64,000 nucleotides of DNA from Rhodanobacter spathiphylli B39 (GTDB lineage Bacteria; Pseudomonadota; Gammaproteobacteria; Xanthomonadales; Rhodanobacteraceae): the NCBI RefSeq assembly GCF_000264295.1, contig NZ_AJXT01000042.1, positions 1 to 64,000 on the forward strand, written 5' to 3'. Both the position numbers and the translations under genes were made by a program. Shown piece by piece: positions 29,102-38,365 of this stretch; the first letter of the stretch is position 1, and each line of letters opens with the position of its first letter. The notes under the pieces were generated by a model. That model saw nothing but the letters and a program-made list of their open reading frames with translations. It ran no database searches and was not told the origin of the DNA.

Positions 29102-31602
29102 CCCAACTCTTCGCGTTCACCGATCCGCAGGCTGCCGAGCATGCCGTCAGCGGCGGCAAGGGCGCCAACCTGGCGCGCGCCGCGCAACACCTGCCGGTGC
29201 CGCCCGGCATCGTGGTCGGCAGCGAGGTCTATCGCGAGTTCGTGGCGCCGTTGCACGAGGCGATCCGCCACGTGCTGGACGATGCCGCGCTCGACCACGC
29301 CGCGCGCAGCGAGCGCATTCAGGCCCTGCTGCTGGCGCAGTCGCTGCCATCGTCGCTGCGCGGCGAGCTGGCCGCGAAACTCGAAGCACTCGATCTGGCC
29401 GATGCGCCGGTGGCGGTGCGTTCCTCCGGCACGCTGGAAGACCTGCCCGGCGCCGCGTTCGCCGGCCAGCACGACACCTTGCTGGGCATCCGCGGCGTCG
29501 ATGTCGTGCTCGACGCGATCCGCCGCTGCTACGCCTCGCTGTGGAATGCCCACGTGCTGCCGTATCGCGAACGGATGGGGCTGAACCACCTGGATGCGGC
29601 GATGGCCGTGGTGGTGCAGAAGATGGTGCAGGTGGGTGAACACGAGGCCGCCGGCGTGGCGTTCTCGATCGACCCGGTGCGCGGGGCGCTGGACCAGGTG
29701 CTGATCAACGCCGCGTTCGGCCTCGGCGAAACCGTGGTCGGCGGCGAGGAACCGGTCGACGAATACAGACTCAAGCGCAGCGACATGAGCGAGGTCGAGG
29801 CGGTGATCGCCGAGAAGCCGCGGGCGCTGGTCACCGATGCCGCGGGCGGTACCCGCCACACGCCGTTGTCGGCCGAACAGGCGCACGCCCCTGCCCTCGC
29901 CGAGGCACAACGCCGCGCCGTGGCGCAGCTGGCGCTGGCCGCCGAGCAGCACTTCGGCTTCCCGCAGGACATCGAATGGGCGTGGCAGGACGGCACGCTG
30001 TACCTGCTGCAATCACGCGCGGTGACGCGCATCCCGCCGCGCTGGACCCGCGACGAATCGGCCGAGCGCTTTCCCAACCCGGTCACCCCGCTGACCTGGG
30101 ACCTGTGCGAAGTCGGCTTCCATGCCTCGCTCAACCACAGTTTCAGGCTGATGGGCCTGCCGCCGTTCGGCGACAAGTGGTTCGCGATGCGCGACTACTA
30201 CATCTACGGCAACCAGAACGCGGTCGAGCTCTACAGCGGCCGCACGCCGGCGAAGATGCTCAAGGACGTGGAGAGCATCCGCGCCGCTTTGCCGCAGATC
30301 GCGGCGCAGTACGCCTGGGTGCAGGAGCTGCCGGTGCGCTGGATGCGCGACCTGGACACCTACCTGCTCGGCATCGGCGCCCTGATGCGCGAGTCGCTGG
30401 ACGGTCGTCCGCTGAATGAGTTATGGGACTACGTGCTGCGCATCAATGCGCTGGGCGCCAGCTACTTCCTGCCCAACATCGCGATCTCGCTGACCCAGCG
30501 CACGCTGTACGTGGCCCTGCAGCAGATGCTGCGACTGGCGCTGCCGGCCGACCAGGCGCAGCAGGTGTTCGACCAGTTGCTGGCGGTCACCGACACCAAG
30601 ACCGGCCAGGTCAACGCCGAACTGTGGTCGCTGTCGCGACTGGTGCGGATTGACGCCGCCCTGCACGCGCGGCTGCGCGGCGAACCCAGCATCGAACTGC
30701 TGGAAGCACTGCCGCAGCACCCTGTGTTCCACGCCGAGTTCCAGCGCCTCCTGGCCCGTCACGGCCATCGCGAACTGGATTTCGATGCATACCACCCGAC
30801 CTGGGTCGAGGCGCCGCAGATCGTGCTGGACCAGCTGAAGATGCTGGTCGACCGCCCCGACGAGGACCGCGCCGCCGCCGAGCTGGCGCAGAAAGCCGCC
30901 CAGGCGGCGATGGAGCACAACGTGCTCAGCCATGCGCCGGAAGAACTGCGCTACCTGGTGCACGAGGTGATCCGGCTGGCCCGCACGTATACCGCACTGG
31001 ACGACCTGGAGCATTACCAGACCACCCGCCTGCACCTGCCGTTCCGCCGCGGCCTGAAAGCGATCGGCGCACAGCTGGTGGAACGCGGCGTGCTGGCCGA
31101 TCCGATGGACGTCTATTTCGTGCCGCTGGCCGTGCTCGACGGCGCGCTGCACAGCGGCGAGCTGGCCCCGATCACGGAAGCCGCCGCCCGCCACAAGACC
31201 GGTTACCTGGCGGCCTGCGCACGCATGCCGGACTGGATCTTCGGCGAAGCGGAACCGGTCGAGGTCGACGGCAGCCACGTGCTCAAGGGCCTGGGCGGCA
31301 GCCCCGGCATCGTCGAGGGCCGGGTATTCGTGGTGCGCAGCCCGGAGGATTTCCCGCACTTCCCCAAGGACGCGATCCTGGTGGCGCGCACCACCAACCC
31401 GGCGTGGACGCCGCTGTTCTACCAGGCCAGCGGGGTGATCACCGAAAGCGGCGGCCCGCTGTCGCACGGCGCGGTGACCGCCCGTGAGCTGGGCCTGCCG
31501 GCGGTGATGAGCGTGCGCCACGTGATGCGCCTGCTGGGCAATGGCCAGCGCGTGCGCATCGACGGCCGCCACGGCACCGTCGAGCTGCTCAGTCCGCCGT
31601 GA
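29098..31602 (+). CDS. PEP synthase/rifampin-phosphotransferase-like phosphotransferase
   Basis: 834 residues. The N-terminal ATP-grasp-type pyruvate-phosphate dikinase domain is clear (GGKGANLARAAQ, VAVRSSGTLEDLPGAAFAGQHDT, DIEWAW then LYLLQSRAVT). A long central domain follows (about 330-700), and the C-terminal mobile phosphohistidine domain carries GGPLSHGAVTARE with His790. There is no C-terminal PEP/pyruvate barrel, so the layout is that of rifampin phosphotransferases rather than true PEP synthase. The enzyme would pass a phosphate from ATP via His790 to an acceptor bound by the central domain. Coupled by ATGA overlap to the PAP2 gene, so the natural acceptor may be a lipid precursor. 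Confidence 0.85.
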   Translation: MTQLFAFTDPQAAEHAVSGGKGANLARAAQHLPVPPGIVVGSEVYREFVAPLHEAIRHVLDDAALDHAARSERIQALLLAQSLPSSLRGELAAKLEALDLADAPVAVRSSGTLEDLPGAAFAGQHDTLLGIRGVDVVLDAIRRCYASLWNAHVLPYRERMGLNHLDAAMAVVVQKMVQVGEHEAAGVAFSIDPVRGALDQVLINAAFGLGETVVGGEEPVDEYRLKRSDMSEVEAVIAEKPRALVTDAAGGTRHTPLSAEQAHAPALAEAQRRAVAQLALAAEQHFGFPQDIEWAWQDGTLYLLQSRAVTRIPPRWTRDESAERFPNPVTPLTWDLCEVGFHASLNHSFRLMGLPPFGDKWFAMRDYYIYGNQNAVELYSGRTPAKMLKDVESIRAALPQIAAQYAWVQELPVRWMRDLDTYLLGIGALMRESLDGRPLNELWDYVLRINALGASYFLPNIAISLTQRTLYVALQQMLRLALPADQAQQVFDQLLAVTDTKTGQVNAELWSLSRLVRIDAALHARLRGEPSIELLEALPQHPVFHAEFQRLLARHGHRELDFDAYHPTWVEAPQIVLDQLKMLVDRPDEDRAAAELAQKAAQAAMEHNVLSHAPEELRYLVHEVIRLARTYTALDDLEHYQTTRLHLPFRRGLKAIGAQLVERGVLADPMDVYFVPLAVLDGALHSGELAPITEAAARHKTGYLAACARMPDWIFGEAEPVEVDGSHVLKGLGGSPGIVEGRVFVVRSPEDFPHFPKDAILVARTTNPAWTPLFYQASGVITESGGPLSHGAVTARELGLPAVMSVRHVMRLLGNGQRVRIDGRHGTVELLSPP

Positions 31603-31954
31603 TCCAGCGCGTGGCTTCCTCGATCTCGGCACCGTGGAACAGACGGAACTGGGCCGGGATCGCGAAGCTGAAAGCCGTGGCGGTACCGCGCAGCCACGCC
31701 ACATCGGTGACCAGCGCCACGCGATCCCAGCCGCTGAAATGACGTGCGCCCAGCTTCGCGTCGTTCCACATCGCGCCAGGATCGAAGCCGGTGAAGTCGT
31801 CGGCGGTGACGTACAGCAGGCGCAGCTTGCGGTTCAGCGCAAACGCCGCCTCGACATCCGGCACGATGATGTTCTCGTAGTCTTCCGCGGTGACTTGGGC
31901 GTGGGCGCGAAAGCCCAGCGTGCCGGCGGGCAATCCTTCGATCTGTGCGATCAC
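31589..31954 (-). CDS. SpoIIAA-like (STAS-fold) protein
   Basis: 121 residues from GTG 31954, with GGAG seven bases upstream. The sequence matches the SpoIIAA-like family: VTAEDYENIIVPDVEAAFA at the start, LRLLYVTADDFTGFDPGAMW in the middle, WDRVALVTDVAWLRG, and IEEATRWIT at the end. Small, cytoplasmic, STAS-like fold; family role is unknown, with lipid binding suggested for some members. It ends inside the last 14 bases of the convergent PEP-synthase-like gene. Confidence 0.85.
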   Translation of the reverse strand: MIAQIEGLPAGTLGFRAHAQVTAEDYENIIVPDVEAAFALNRKLRLLYVTADDFTGFDPGAMWNDAKLGARHFSGWDRVALVTDVAWLRGTATAFSFAIPAQFRLFHGAEIEEATRWITAD

Positions 31955-32022
31955 GGGCGTTCTCCATGCAGGGTGTCGTGTCCAGCATGACCTGAACCAC
32001 GTGAAAAACATGCAAGAAAATT

Positions 32023-33771
32023 TCAGACCGCTTCGATATGCCGCAGCAACAGGCGCGGGCTTTCGCGCCCCTGCCAGTCGTTGATGACCAGCTCGTAGGC
32101 GGCGCGCAGACGCGGCGGCGGTGGCTGGCCGTGGTAGGCGTTGAACATCACCGCGTCGTGCACGGCGCCATCGCGCGGGTCGCGCAACTGCAGGCGCAGA
32201 TGGCATTCGCCCATCACCTTCCAGCCGGCGCAATCGAACAGGTTGTCGAACAGCGGCTCGGGGAATGCCTGGCCCCACGGTCCCGCCCGGCGCAACTGCC
32301 GCGCCAGCTCCAGCGTGGCGGCGCCGGGCGGCAGCTCGCCATCGGTGTGCAGCACCGCCTGCAGGCGTTCGGGTTCGATCAGTTCGCGCGCGACGGCGTC
32401 GAAGGCGGCGGCGAAGCGCGGATAGTCCGCCGCCTTCAGGCTGAGCCCGGCGGCCATCGCATGGCCACCGAAGCGCTCGATCAGGCCGGGCTGGCGCGCA
32501 TCGATGATGGCCAGCGCGTCGCGGACATGGAAGCCGGGGATTGAGCGCGCGGAGCCCCGCAAGTGCTCGACGTCGTCCTCGCTGGCCGGGGCGAAGGCGA
32601 TCACCGGGCGGTGCAGCCGCTCCTTCAGCTTCGAGGCGACCAGCCCCACCACGCCCGCGTGCCAGGACGGCTCGAACAGGGCCACGCCGATCGCGTCGAT
32701 GTCGGAAAGACCTGCCACCATCTGCTCCGCCTCGGCCACCATCGACGCCTGCAGGTCGCGGCGTTCGCGATTGATCGCATCGAGTTGCGCGGCGCAGTGG
32801 CGCGCGCGCACTACGTCATCGGTGAGCAGGCATTCCACGCCCAGCCGCATGTCTTCCAGCCGCCCCGCGGCGTTCAGGCGCGGCCCCACGGCGAAGCCCA
32901 GATCGCTGGCGCACAGCGTCGCCAGGCTGCGCTTGCCGACCTCGACCAGGGCGCCGATGCCGGCGCAGGCGCGACCGCTGCGCATCCGCTGCAGGCCGGC
33001 TTCGACCAGCACGCGGTTGTTGAAATCCAGCGGCACCAGATCGGCCACCGTGCCCAGCGCGACCAGGTCGAGCAGGCTGGACAGATCCGGCTCGGCACTC
33101 GTGAAGGCGCCCTGCTCCCGCAGCACGGCGCGCAGGCTCAGCAGCAGGTAGAACACCACGCCGACGCCGGCCAGCATCTTGCTGGGGAACGGGTCGCCGG
33201 CAAGATTCGGATTGACCATCGCATCGCAGTCCGGCAACTGCTCGCCGGGCAGGTGATGGTCGGTGACGATGACGCGGATGCCGCGCGCCTTCGCCGCGGC
33301 CACGCCGGCCACGCTGGCGACGCCGTTGTCGACGGTGACGATCAGCTGCGGCGTCGGCTGCAGCGAGGCCACGAAGGCGGCGCTCAAGCCATAGCCATGG
33401 GTGAAGCGATTCGGAATCGCGTAGTCGACCCGCTGCGCGCCGAGCAGGCGCAAACCGCGCACGGCCACGGCGGTGCCGGTGGCGCCGTCGCAGTCGTAGT
33501 CGCCAGCGACCAGGATCGACCAGTCGTCGCGGATCGCCTCGGCCAGCAAGGCCACCGCCTGATCCATCCCGCCCAGCAACTGTGGCGCCAGCATGCGCGC
33601 CAGCCGGTGCTCGACCTGGGCCGGCTGCAGCACGCCGCGCGCGGCGTAGACCTGCTGCAACACCGGATGCACCGACTCCGGCCAGCCGGCGGGAACGCCG
33701 CGACTTTCGCGGCGACGCAGCTGCAGGACGCTCAACGTCCGCCCCGGCGCCACACGCGCAGGCGATGCCAT
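32023..33771 (-). CDS. recJ: Single-stranded-DNA-specific exonuclease RecJ
   Basis: 582 residues. RecJ degrades single-stranded DNA 5' to 3' in recombination and mismatch repair. The DHH-family metal motifs are visible: DYDCDGATGT, TVDNGV, VTDHHLPGE, and the DHHA1 motif RFGGHAMAAGL. The OB domain follows. Start ATG 33771 lies 40 bases inside the end of rpfE, so it is coupled to it. It is the last gene of the ABC-F/rpfE/recJ operon. Confidence 0.97.
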   Translation of the reverse strand: MASPARVAPGRTLSVLQLRRRESRGVPAGWPESVHPVLQQVYAARGVLQPAQVEHRLARMLAPQLLGGMDQAVALLAEAIRDDWSILVAGDYDCDGATGTAVAVRGLRLLGAQRVDYAIPNRFTHGYGLSAAFVASLQPTPQLIVTVDNGVASVAGVAAAKARGIRVIVTDHHLPGEQLPDCDAMVNPNLAGDPFPSKMLAGVGVVFYLLLSLRAVLREQGAFTSAEPDLSSLLDLVALGTVADLVPLDFNNRVLVEAGLQRMRSGRACAGIGALVEVGKRSLATLCASDLGFAVGPRLNAAGRLEDMRLGVECLLTDDVVRARHCAAQLDAINRERRDLQASMVAEAEQMVAGLSDIDAIGVALFEPSWHAGVVGLVASKLKERLHRPVIAFAPASEDDVEHLRGSARSIPGFHVRDALAIIDARQPGLIERFGGHAMAAGLSLKAADYPRFAAAFDAVARELIEPERLQAVLHTDGELPPGAATLELARQLRRAGPWGQAFPEPLFDNLFDCAGWKVMGECHLRLQLRDPRDGAVHDAVMFNAYHGQPPPPRLRAAYELVINDWQGRESPRLLLRHIEAV

Positions 33772-34652
33772 GGCTTGCGTTGCCAGCGCTCACCGCTGGC
33801 GAACTGCAACAGCACCGGCTGCCGGGCCAGCAAGGGCTGCACGGCCGGCCACCAGCGTGTGGCGATCTCGTGGGCCGGCAGGTCCTGCAGGTCGACCAGC
33901 CAGCCCGCGCGGGCGGTGGCGATGGCGTCGACGCTGCGTGCCTGCTGCGCGATGCCGGCGTGCGCGGCCAGCGCGCGCAGCAACACGTCGTCGCTGACCA
34001 CACCGGCAAGCTCACTGCCAATCCCGACCGGCAGGCGGCCACCGCCCCACAGCCACAGGCTGTTCACCGGCGACAGCCCGCGCGCCTGCCGTTGCGCATT
34101 CAGCGGATGCTGGTGCAACTGCACCTGGATGTCGTTGAGCAGGATGCGCCAGCGACGCCCTGCCGGCCCTTGCGGCAGATGCTGGGCGAGGTCTTCGCCC
34201 AGCGCCTGGGCGGGCGCGGCGAACTCGGGCAGCGCCATGTCCGCGGGCAGGCGCAGATGCCAGTGGTCCGGCGAGGAAACTTCCAGTTGCATGCCGGCCT
34301 CGTCGAACAACGGCCGCAGGCTTTCGGCCAGCGTCCGGGCTGCGTCGATATCCAGCTGCAGCCGACCGCAGGCCAGCAGGCGCACGCCGTTCATGTCCGG
34401 CTGCACCCAGGCCGGATCGGCCGACAGCCACAGGTCGTCGCCCGCATCGCCGGCCAGGAACTGCCGGGTGATCGCCGCGGCGGGAAGGTTCGCGCCGATG
34501 CTCGTGAAGTGGTCGGCCAACCCGCCCAGATAACCATCGCCGCCGGCGGCAAGACGGTCGGCCCGGGCCAGCCATTCGCGCAGCGGGTGGCCCGGTGCGA
34601 AGTGCGCCAGCGCGGGCAGCCACCATTGCAGCGAAGGGATGGCGGTCGACAT
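33732..34652 (-). CDS. rpfE: RpfE-type protein (phosphoglycerate-mutase-like regulatory family)
   Basis: 306 residues. The family is recognised by NSLWLWGGGRLP (about residues 210-221), a DLW/LLACGRLQLDI block and the RWRILLNDIQVQLHQHP stretch; it is annotated either as RpfE or as a cofactor-independent phosphoglycerate-mutase-like protein. In Xanthomonas rpfE lies beside recJ at the edge of the rpf (diffusible-signal) cluster. No catalytic role has been shown to my knowledge. It overlaps recJ by 40 bases and starts three bases after the ABC-F stop. Confidence 0.75.
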   Translation of the reverse strand: MSTAIPSLQWWLPALAHFAPGHPLREWLARADRLAAGGDGYLGGLADHFTSIGANLPAAAITRQFLAGDAGDDLWLSADPAWVQPDMNGVRLLACGRLQLDIDAARTLAESLRPLFDEAGMQLEVSSPDHWHLRLPADMALPEFAAPAQALGEDLAQHLPQGPAGRRWRILLNDIQVQLHQHPLNAQRQARGLSPVNSLWLWGGGRLPVGIGSELAGVVSDDVLLRALAAHAGIAQQARSVDAIATARAGWLVDLQDLPAHEIATRWWPAVQPLLARQPVLLQFASGERWQRKPWHRLRVWRRGGR

Positions 34653-34655
34653 CGG

Positions 34656-36590
34656 CTACGCCTCCAGTTGTTCCATCAGCGTCAGCCACTCGCCTTCCAG
34701 CGCTTCCTTCTCGCTGCGCAACTCGGCCTGGCGCTGGCCCAGTCGCATCATCTCCCGGGTCGGGCCGTTGTAGGTGGCCGGATCGGCGAGCTGCGCCTCC
34801 AGTGCGGCCAGCTCGGTATCGATGGCGGAGGTGCGCGTCTCGATCTTCTTCACCCGCTGGCGCGCGGCCTTTTCGTCGTCGCGCTGGGCAGCGGCCTGGC
34901 GACGGCGTTCCTCCGGCGAAACCTCGACCACCTCGACCACCACCGGCTTGGCCGCGCCGGCCTTCGCCGCCTTCTTGCTGGCCGAGCCACGATTCTTCAG
35001 CCAGCGGGCGTAATCGTCGAGGTCGCCGTCGAACGGTTCCACCACGCTGTCGGCCACGCGCCAGAAGCTGTCGCAGACCAGGCCCAGCAGGTGGCGGTCG
35101 TGCGAGACCAGCACCAGGGCGCCGTCGAAATCGGCCAGCGCGTCCGCCAGCGCCTCGCGCATGTCCAGGTCGAGATGGTTGGTCGGTTCGTCCAGCAGCA
35201 GCAGGTTCGGCTTGTCCCAGGCGATCAGCGCCAGCGCCAGCCGCGCCCGTTCGCCACCGGAGAAACCGTCGACGGATTCGAACGCGCGATCGCCGGCAAA
35301 ATTCCAGTTGCCGAGGAAGTCGCGCATCACCTGCGTCGCCACGCCCGGCGCCTTGTCCATCAGGTGATCGAGCGCGCTGGCGCCTTCGCGCAGGCTTTCC
35401 ACCGTGTGCTGGGCGAAGTAGCCGATGTTGAGGTCCTTGTGCACCTTGCGCTCGCCGCCGAACGGTTCCAGCTCGCCCACCAGGGTTTTCACCAGGGTGG
35501 ATTTGCCGGCGCCGTTGGGACCGAGCAGGCCGATCCGCTCACCCGCTTCGATAGAAAAACGCACGTCGGCAAGCACGATATTGGCCACTTCATCGTTGCC
35601 TTCGCGGCTGGACGGATCGGCTGCGTAGCCCGCGCTGACATCTTCCAGTTGCAGCATCGAGTCCGGCAGGCGGCCGGGCACCGGGAAGCTGAAGCTGAAG
35701 GGGCGCTCGGCGCGCACCGCCTCGGTGCCGGCCAGCTTCTCCAGCCGCTTCATCCGCGACTGCGCCTGCTTGGCCTTGCTGGCCTTGGCCTTGAAGCGGT
35801 CGACGAAGGACTGCAGGTGCGCCCGCTCGGCCTGCTCGCGTTCGTGCGAGATCTGCTGCTGGCGCAACTGCTCGGCGCGCAGGCGCTCGAACGCGCTGTA
35901 GTTGCCGGTGTACAGCTTGGCCTTGCCGTCATTGAGGTGCAGCGTGTGGGTGATCACGCCGTCGAGGAACTCGCGGTCATGCGAGATGATCAGCAAGGTG
36001 CCCTGGTAGCGGCGCAGCCATTCCTCCAGCCACAGCACGGCGTCGAGGTCGAGATGGTTGGTCGGCTCGTCCAGCAGCAACAGGTCGGACGGGCACATCA
36101 GCGCCCGCGCCAGGTTCAGACGCCCACGCCAGCCACCGGAGAATTCCTGCACTGCGCGCTCGTGGGTTTCCGGTGGAAAGCCCAGCCCGTGCAGCAGTCG
36201 TCCGGCGCGAGCGCGGCCGTCGTAGCCGTTCAGCTCCTCGATGCGGTGGTGCGCCTTGGCCATCGCGTCCATGTCGCCACGTTCGCCGGCCTCCGCCTCG
36301 GCATTGATCGCCGCGGCCAGTTCCTCGTCGCCGCCCAGCACGTAGTCGATCGCCGCATCCGGCAGCGCCGGGGTTTCCTGTGCCACCGAGGCCAGCCGCA
36401 GCTTGCCCGACATCTCCAGCTCGCCGGCGTCGCCTTCCAGCTTGCCCTGCAGGGCCGCGAACAGGCTGGACTTGCCGCAACCGTTGCGGCCGATCACGCC
36501 CAGGCGCCAGCCGCTCTGGATCACCAGGTCGATGTCGGAAAGCAGCAGGCGGCTGCCGCGGCGCAAGGCGAAATGTCGAAAGGAAATCAT
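34656..36590 (-). CDS. ABC-F family ATPase (YheS-like)
   Basis: 644 residues with two ABC domains in one chain and no membrane part. Domain 1 has Walker A GRNGCGKSS (34-42), signature FSGGWRGRL and Walker B LLLLDEPTNHLDLD; domain 2 has GPNGAGKST, FSGGERARL and again LLLLDEPTNHLDLD. The linker and the charged C-terminal coiled coil are typical of YheS/Uup types. Such proteins act on the ribosome or in translation-linked stress, not in transport. First gene of an operon with rpfE and recJ. Confidence 0.93.
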   Translation of the reverse strand: MISFRHFALRRGSRLLLSDIDLVIQSGWRLGVIGRNGCGKSSLFAALQGKLEGDAGELEMSGKLRLASVAQETPALPDAAIDYVLGGDEELAAAINAEAEAGERGDMDAMAKAHHRIEELNGYDGRARAGRLLHGLGFPPETHERAVQEFSGGWRGRLNLARALMCPSDLLLLDEPTNHLDLDAVLWLEEWLRRYQGTLLIISHDREFLDGVITHTLHLNDGKAKLYTGNYSAFERLRAEQLRQQQISHEREQAERAHLQSFVDRFKAKASKAKQAQSRMKRLEKLAGTEAVRAERPFSFSFPVPGRLPDSMLQLEDVSAGYAADPSSREGNDEVANIVLADVRFSIEAGERIGLLGPNGAGKSTLVKTLVGELEPFGGERKVHKDLNIGYFAQHTVESLREGASALDHLMDKAPGVATQVMRDFLGNWNFAGDRAFESVDGFSGGERARLALALIAWDKPNLLLLDEPTNHLDLDMREALADALADFDGALVLVSHDRHLLGLVCDSFWRVADSVVEPFDGDLDDYARWLKNRGSASKKAAKAGAAKPVVVEVVEVSPEERRRQAAAQRDDEKAARQRVKKIETRTSAIDTELAALEAQLADPATYNGPTREMMRLGQRQAELRSEKEALEGEWLTLMEQLEA

Positions 36591-36784
36591 GAAAAACCCG
36601 GGCTGAAACGGACGGGTCGTCGCCCGCAGCCGCCCATGATAGCGGCGATCAGGCTATTCTCGACCACTCGCCGGGCCTGGCCGAATGCCGAACCCATCGC
36701 AATCGCCCGTGTCCGGCATGGCGTAGCATGGGCGCTTCTGCTACAACGACGCCGCATACAGCCTTGCAGGGAGAGGGGGAGCCA

Positions 36785-37144
36785 ATGATCAAGTTCACCA
36801 GTATTTTGCCGATCGTCGTCTTGGCGGCGGGCGCCGCCTTCGCCGCACCGCAGACGGCGGCTGCCGCGCAGCACAAGCATGGCGACAGCCTGCTGGTTCA
36901 TCGCGTGCAGCAGGAAAAGGGCATGAACCTGCCCCGTCGCGGCCTCAGCATGAGCCAGGTCGAGAAGACCTGGGGCGCACCGCAGCGCAAGCTGTCCCCG
37001 CGCGGCGGCGACACCGCCAAGCACCCGCAGATCAATCGCTGGGAATACGCGAATTTCATCGTGTACTTCGAACACAGCCACGTGATCCATTCGGTGCTGA
37101 ACACGCCGGCGGGCAACAACACCAATCCCTCCGCGGTCAACTGA
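36785..37144 (+). CDS. Exported hypothetical protein, BamE/SmpA-like in pattern
   Basis: 119 residues. A signal peptide (LPIVVLAAGAAFA) is followed by a His/Ala-rich spacer and a compact domain: GMNLPRRGLSMSQVEKTWG, APQRK, INRWEYANFIVYFEHSHVIH, SVL. The order 'do-not-stall helix, WGxP, strand, YF strand with a reported value' recalls the BamE-like fold that measures small outer-membrane lipoproteins, but there is no lipobox Cys. Family not certain. Strong ribosome site (AGGGGGAG) before ATG 36785; a terminator follows at once, so it is a single-gene unit. Confidence 0.7.
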   Translation: MIKFTSILPIVVLAAGAAFAAPQTAAAAQHKHGDSLLVHRVQQEKGMNLPRRGLSMSQVEKTWGAPQRKLSPRGGDTAKHPQINRWEYANFIVYFEHSHVIHSVLNTPAGNNTNPSAVN

Positions 37145-37160
37145 TCCGGTTTCACGAAGG

Positions 37161-37191
37161 CGCGGCCCGCAGCGATGCGGGCCGCGTTTTT
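37161..37191 (+). terminator. Rho-independent terminator
   Basis: Ten-bp stem CGCGGCCCGC/GCGGGCCGCG, loop AGCGAT, then TTTTT. It ends the preceding exported-protein gene. Confidence 0.9.
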
Positions 37192-37271
37192 GTGTGCGCG
37201 TGCCCGCCGCGTCGTACACTTCGCGGTCGCGCGCCAGACCGGCGCAACCAGCCTGCAAAGAGATCGCCCGC

Positions 37272-38306
37272 ATGACCGACCACAGCCTGCGCCTGCCCGC
37301 GGAATGGGAACCACAATCCGCCGTCCTGATCGCCTGGCCGCACGCGGACACCGACTGGGCCGAACGACTGGCCTCGGTGGAAACCACCTACGTGGCGCTG
37401 GCTGCCGCGGTGACGCGCTTCCAGTCGCTGATCATCGTGGTCGCCGATGAGGTCTTGCGCGTCCACGTGGAAGGCCTGCTCGCCGGCGCCGGCGTGGACC
37501 TGTCGAAGTTGCGCTGCATCACCCTGCCCTACGACGACACCTGGCTGCGCGACTCCGGCCCGATCACGCTGAAGGGCGGTGCCCGGGGCTTCCAGCTCAC
37601 CGATTTCCGCTTCACCGGCTGGGGCGGCAAGTTCGGCGCCGAACAGGACGATGCCCTGGTCGCCGGCCTGGTCGAGGCGGGCGTGTTCGGCCACGCCGCG
37701 CACAAGCGCATCGACTGGGCGCTGGAAGGCGGCGGCATCGAGAGCGACGGCAGCGGCAGCATCCTCACCACTTGGCGCTGCCTGGTGCAGCGCCACCCGG
37801 AACAGTCGCGCGAGGAAATGAGCGCCATCCTCCGCGACGGCCTGCACGCCGATCGCGTGCTGTGGCTGGACTACGGCTACCTCGAAGGCGACGACACCGA
37901 CGCCCACATCGACACCCTGGCCCGCTTCGCGCCGGACGACCGCATCGTGTTCCAGGCCTGCGACGACGCCGGCGATCCGCACCACGAGGAGCTGCAGCGC
38001 ATGGCCGGCGAATTGGCCGCGCTGCGCACCGTCGATGGCCGTCCATATCGACTGCACCCGCTGCCGTGGCCGCGGCCGATCATCGATGAGGGACGCCGCC
38101 TCGCCGCGTCCTATGCGAACTACCTGATCGTCAACGGCGCCGTGCTGGTGCCGGCCTACGACGACCCGGCCGACGCCGAGGCCGCCCGCATCATCGGCGC
38201 GGCGCATCCGGGCCGCGAGATCGTGCAGGTGCCGTGCCGGCCGCTGATCTGGCAGAACGGCAGCCTGCACTGCATCACCATGCAGTTGCCGGCCGGCCTG
38301 GCCTGA
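37272..38306 (+). CDS. aguA: Agmatine deiminase
   Basis: 344 residues, usual length. It converts agmatine to N-carbamoylputrescine and ammonia. Family blocks: LPAEWEPQSAVLIAWPHADTDW at the start, DDTWLRDSGP, LEGGGIESDG, and the catalytic Cys334 in GSLHCITMQ near the C terminus. Guanidine-modifying enzyme fold. It is followed 59 bases later by the next enzyme of the pathway, so together they make putrescine from agmatine without urea. Confidence 0.96.
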   Translation: MTDHSLRLPAEWEPQSAVLIAWPHADTDWAERLASVETTYVALAAAVTRFQSLIIVVADEVLRVHVEGLLAGAGVDLSKLRCITLPYDDTWLRDSGPITLKGGARGFQLTDFRFTGWGGKFGAEQDDALVAGLVEAGVFGHAAHKRIDWALEGGGIESDGSGSILTTWRCLVQRHPEQSREEMSAILRDGLHADRVLWLDYGYLEGDDTDAHIDTLARFAPDDRIVFQACDDAGDPHHEELQRMAGELAALRTVDGRPYRLHPLPWPRPIIDEGRRLAASYANYLIVNGAVLVPAYDDPADAEAARIIGAAHPGREIVQVPCRPLIWQNGSLHCITMQLPAGLA

Positions 38307-38365
38307 GCCGCATCGGCTAAACTGCAGGGTCTGTTTCGCCTGGCGCCACGCCGAGGATAGCCCCG

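Noticed and set aside
33582-36788. A 1068-codon plus-strand ORF over recJ, rpfE and ABC-F
   Set aside because: Wholly antisense to three well-supported genes; His/Gln/Arg-rich composition typical of shadows.
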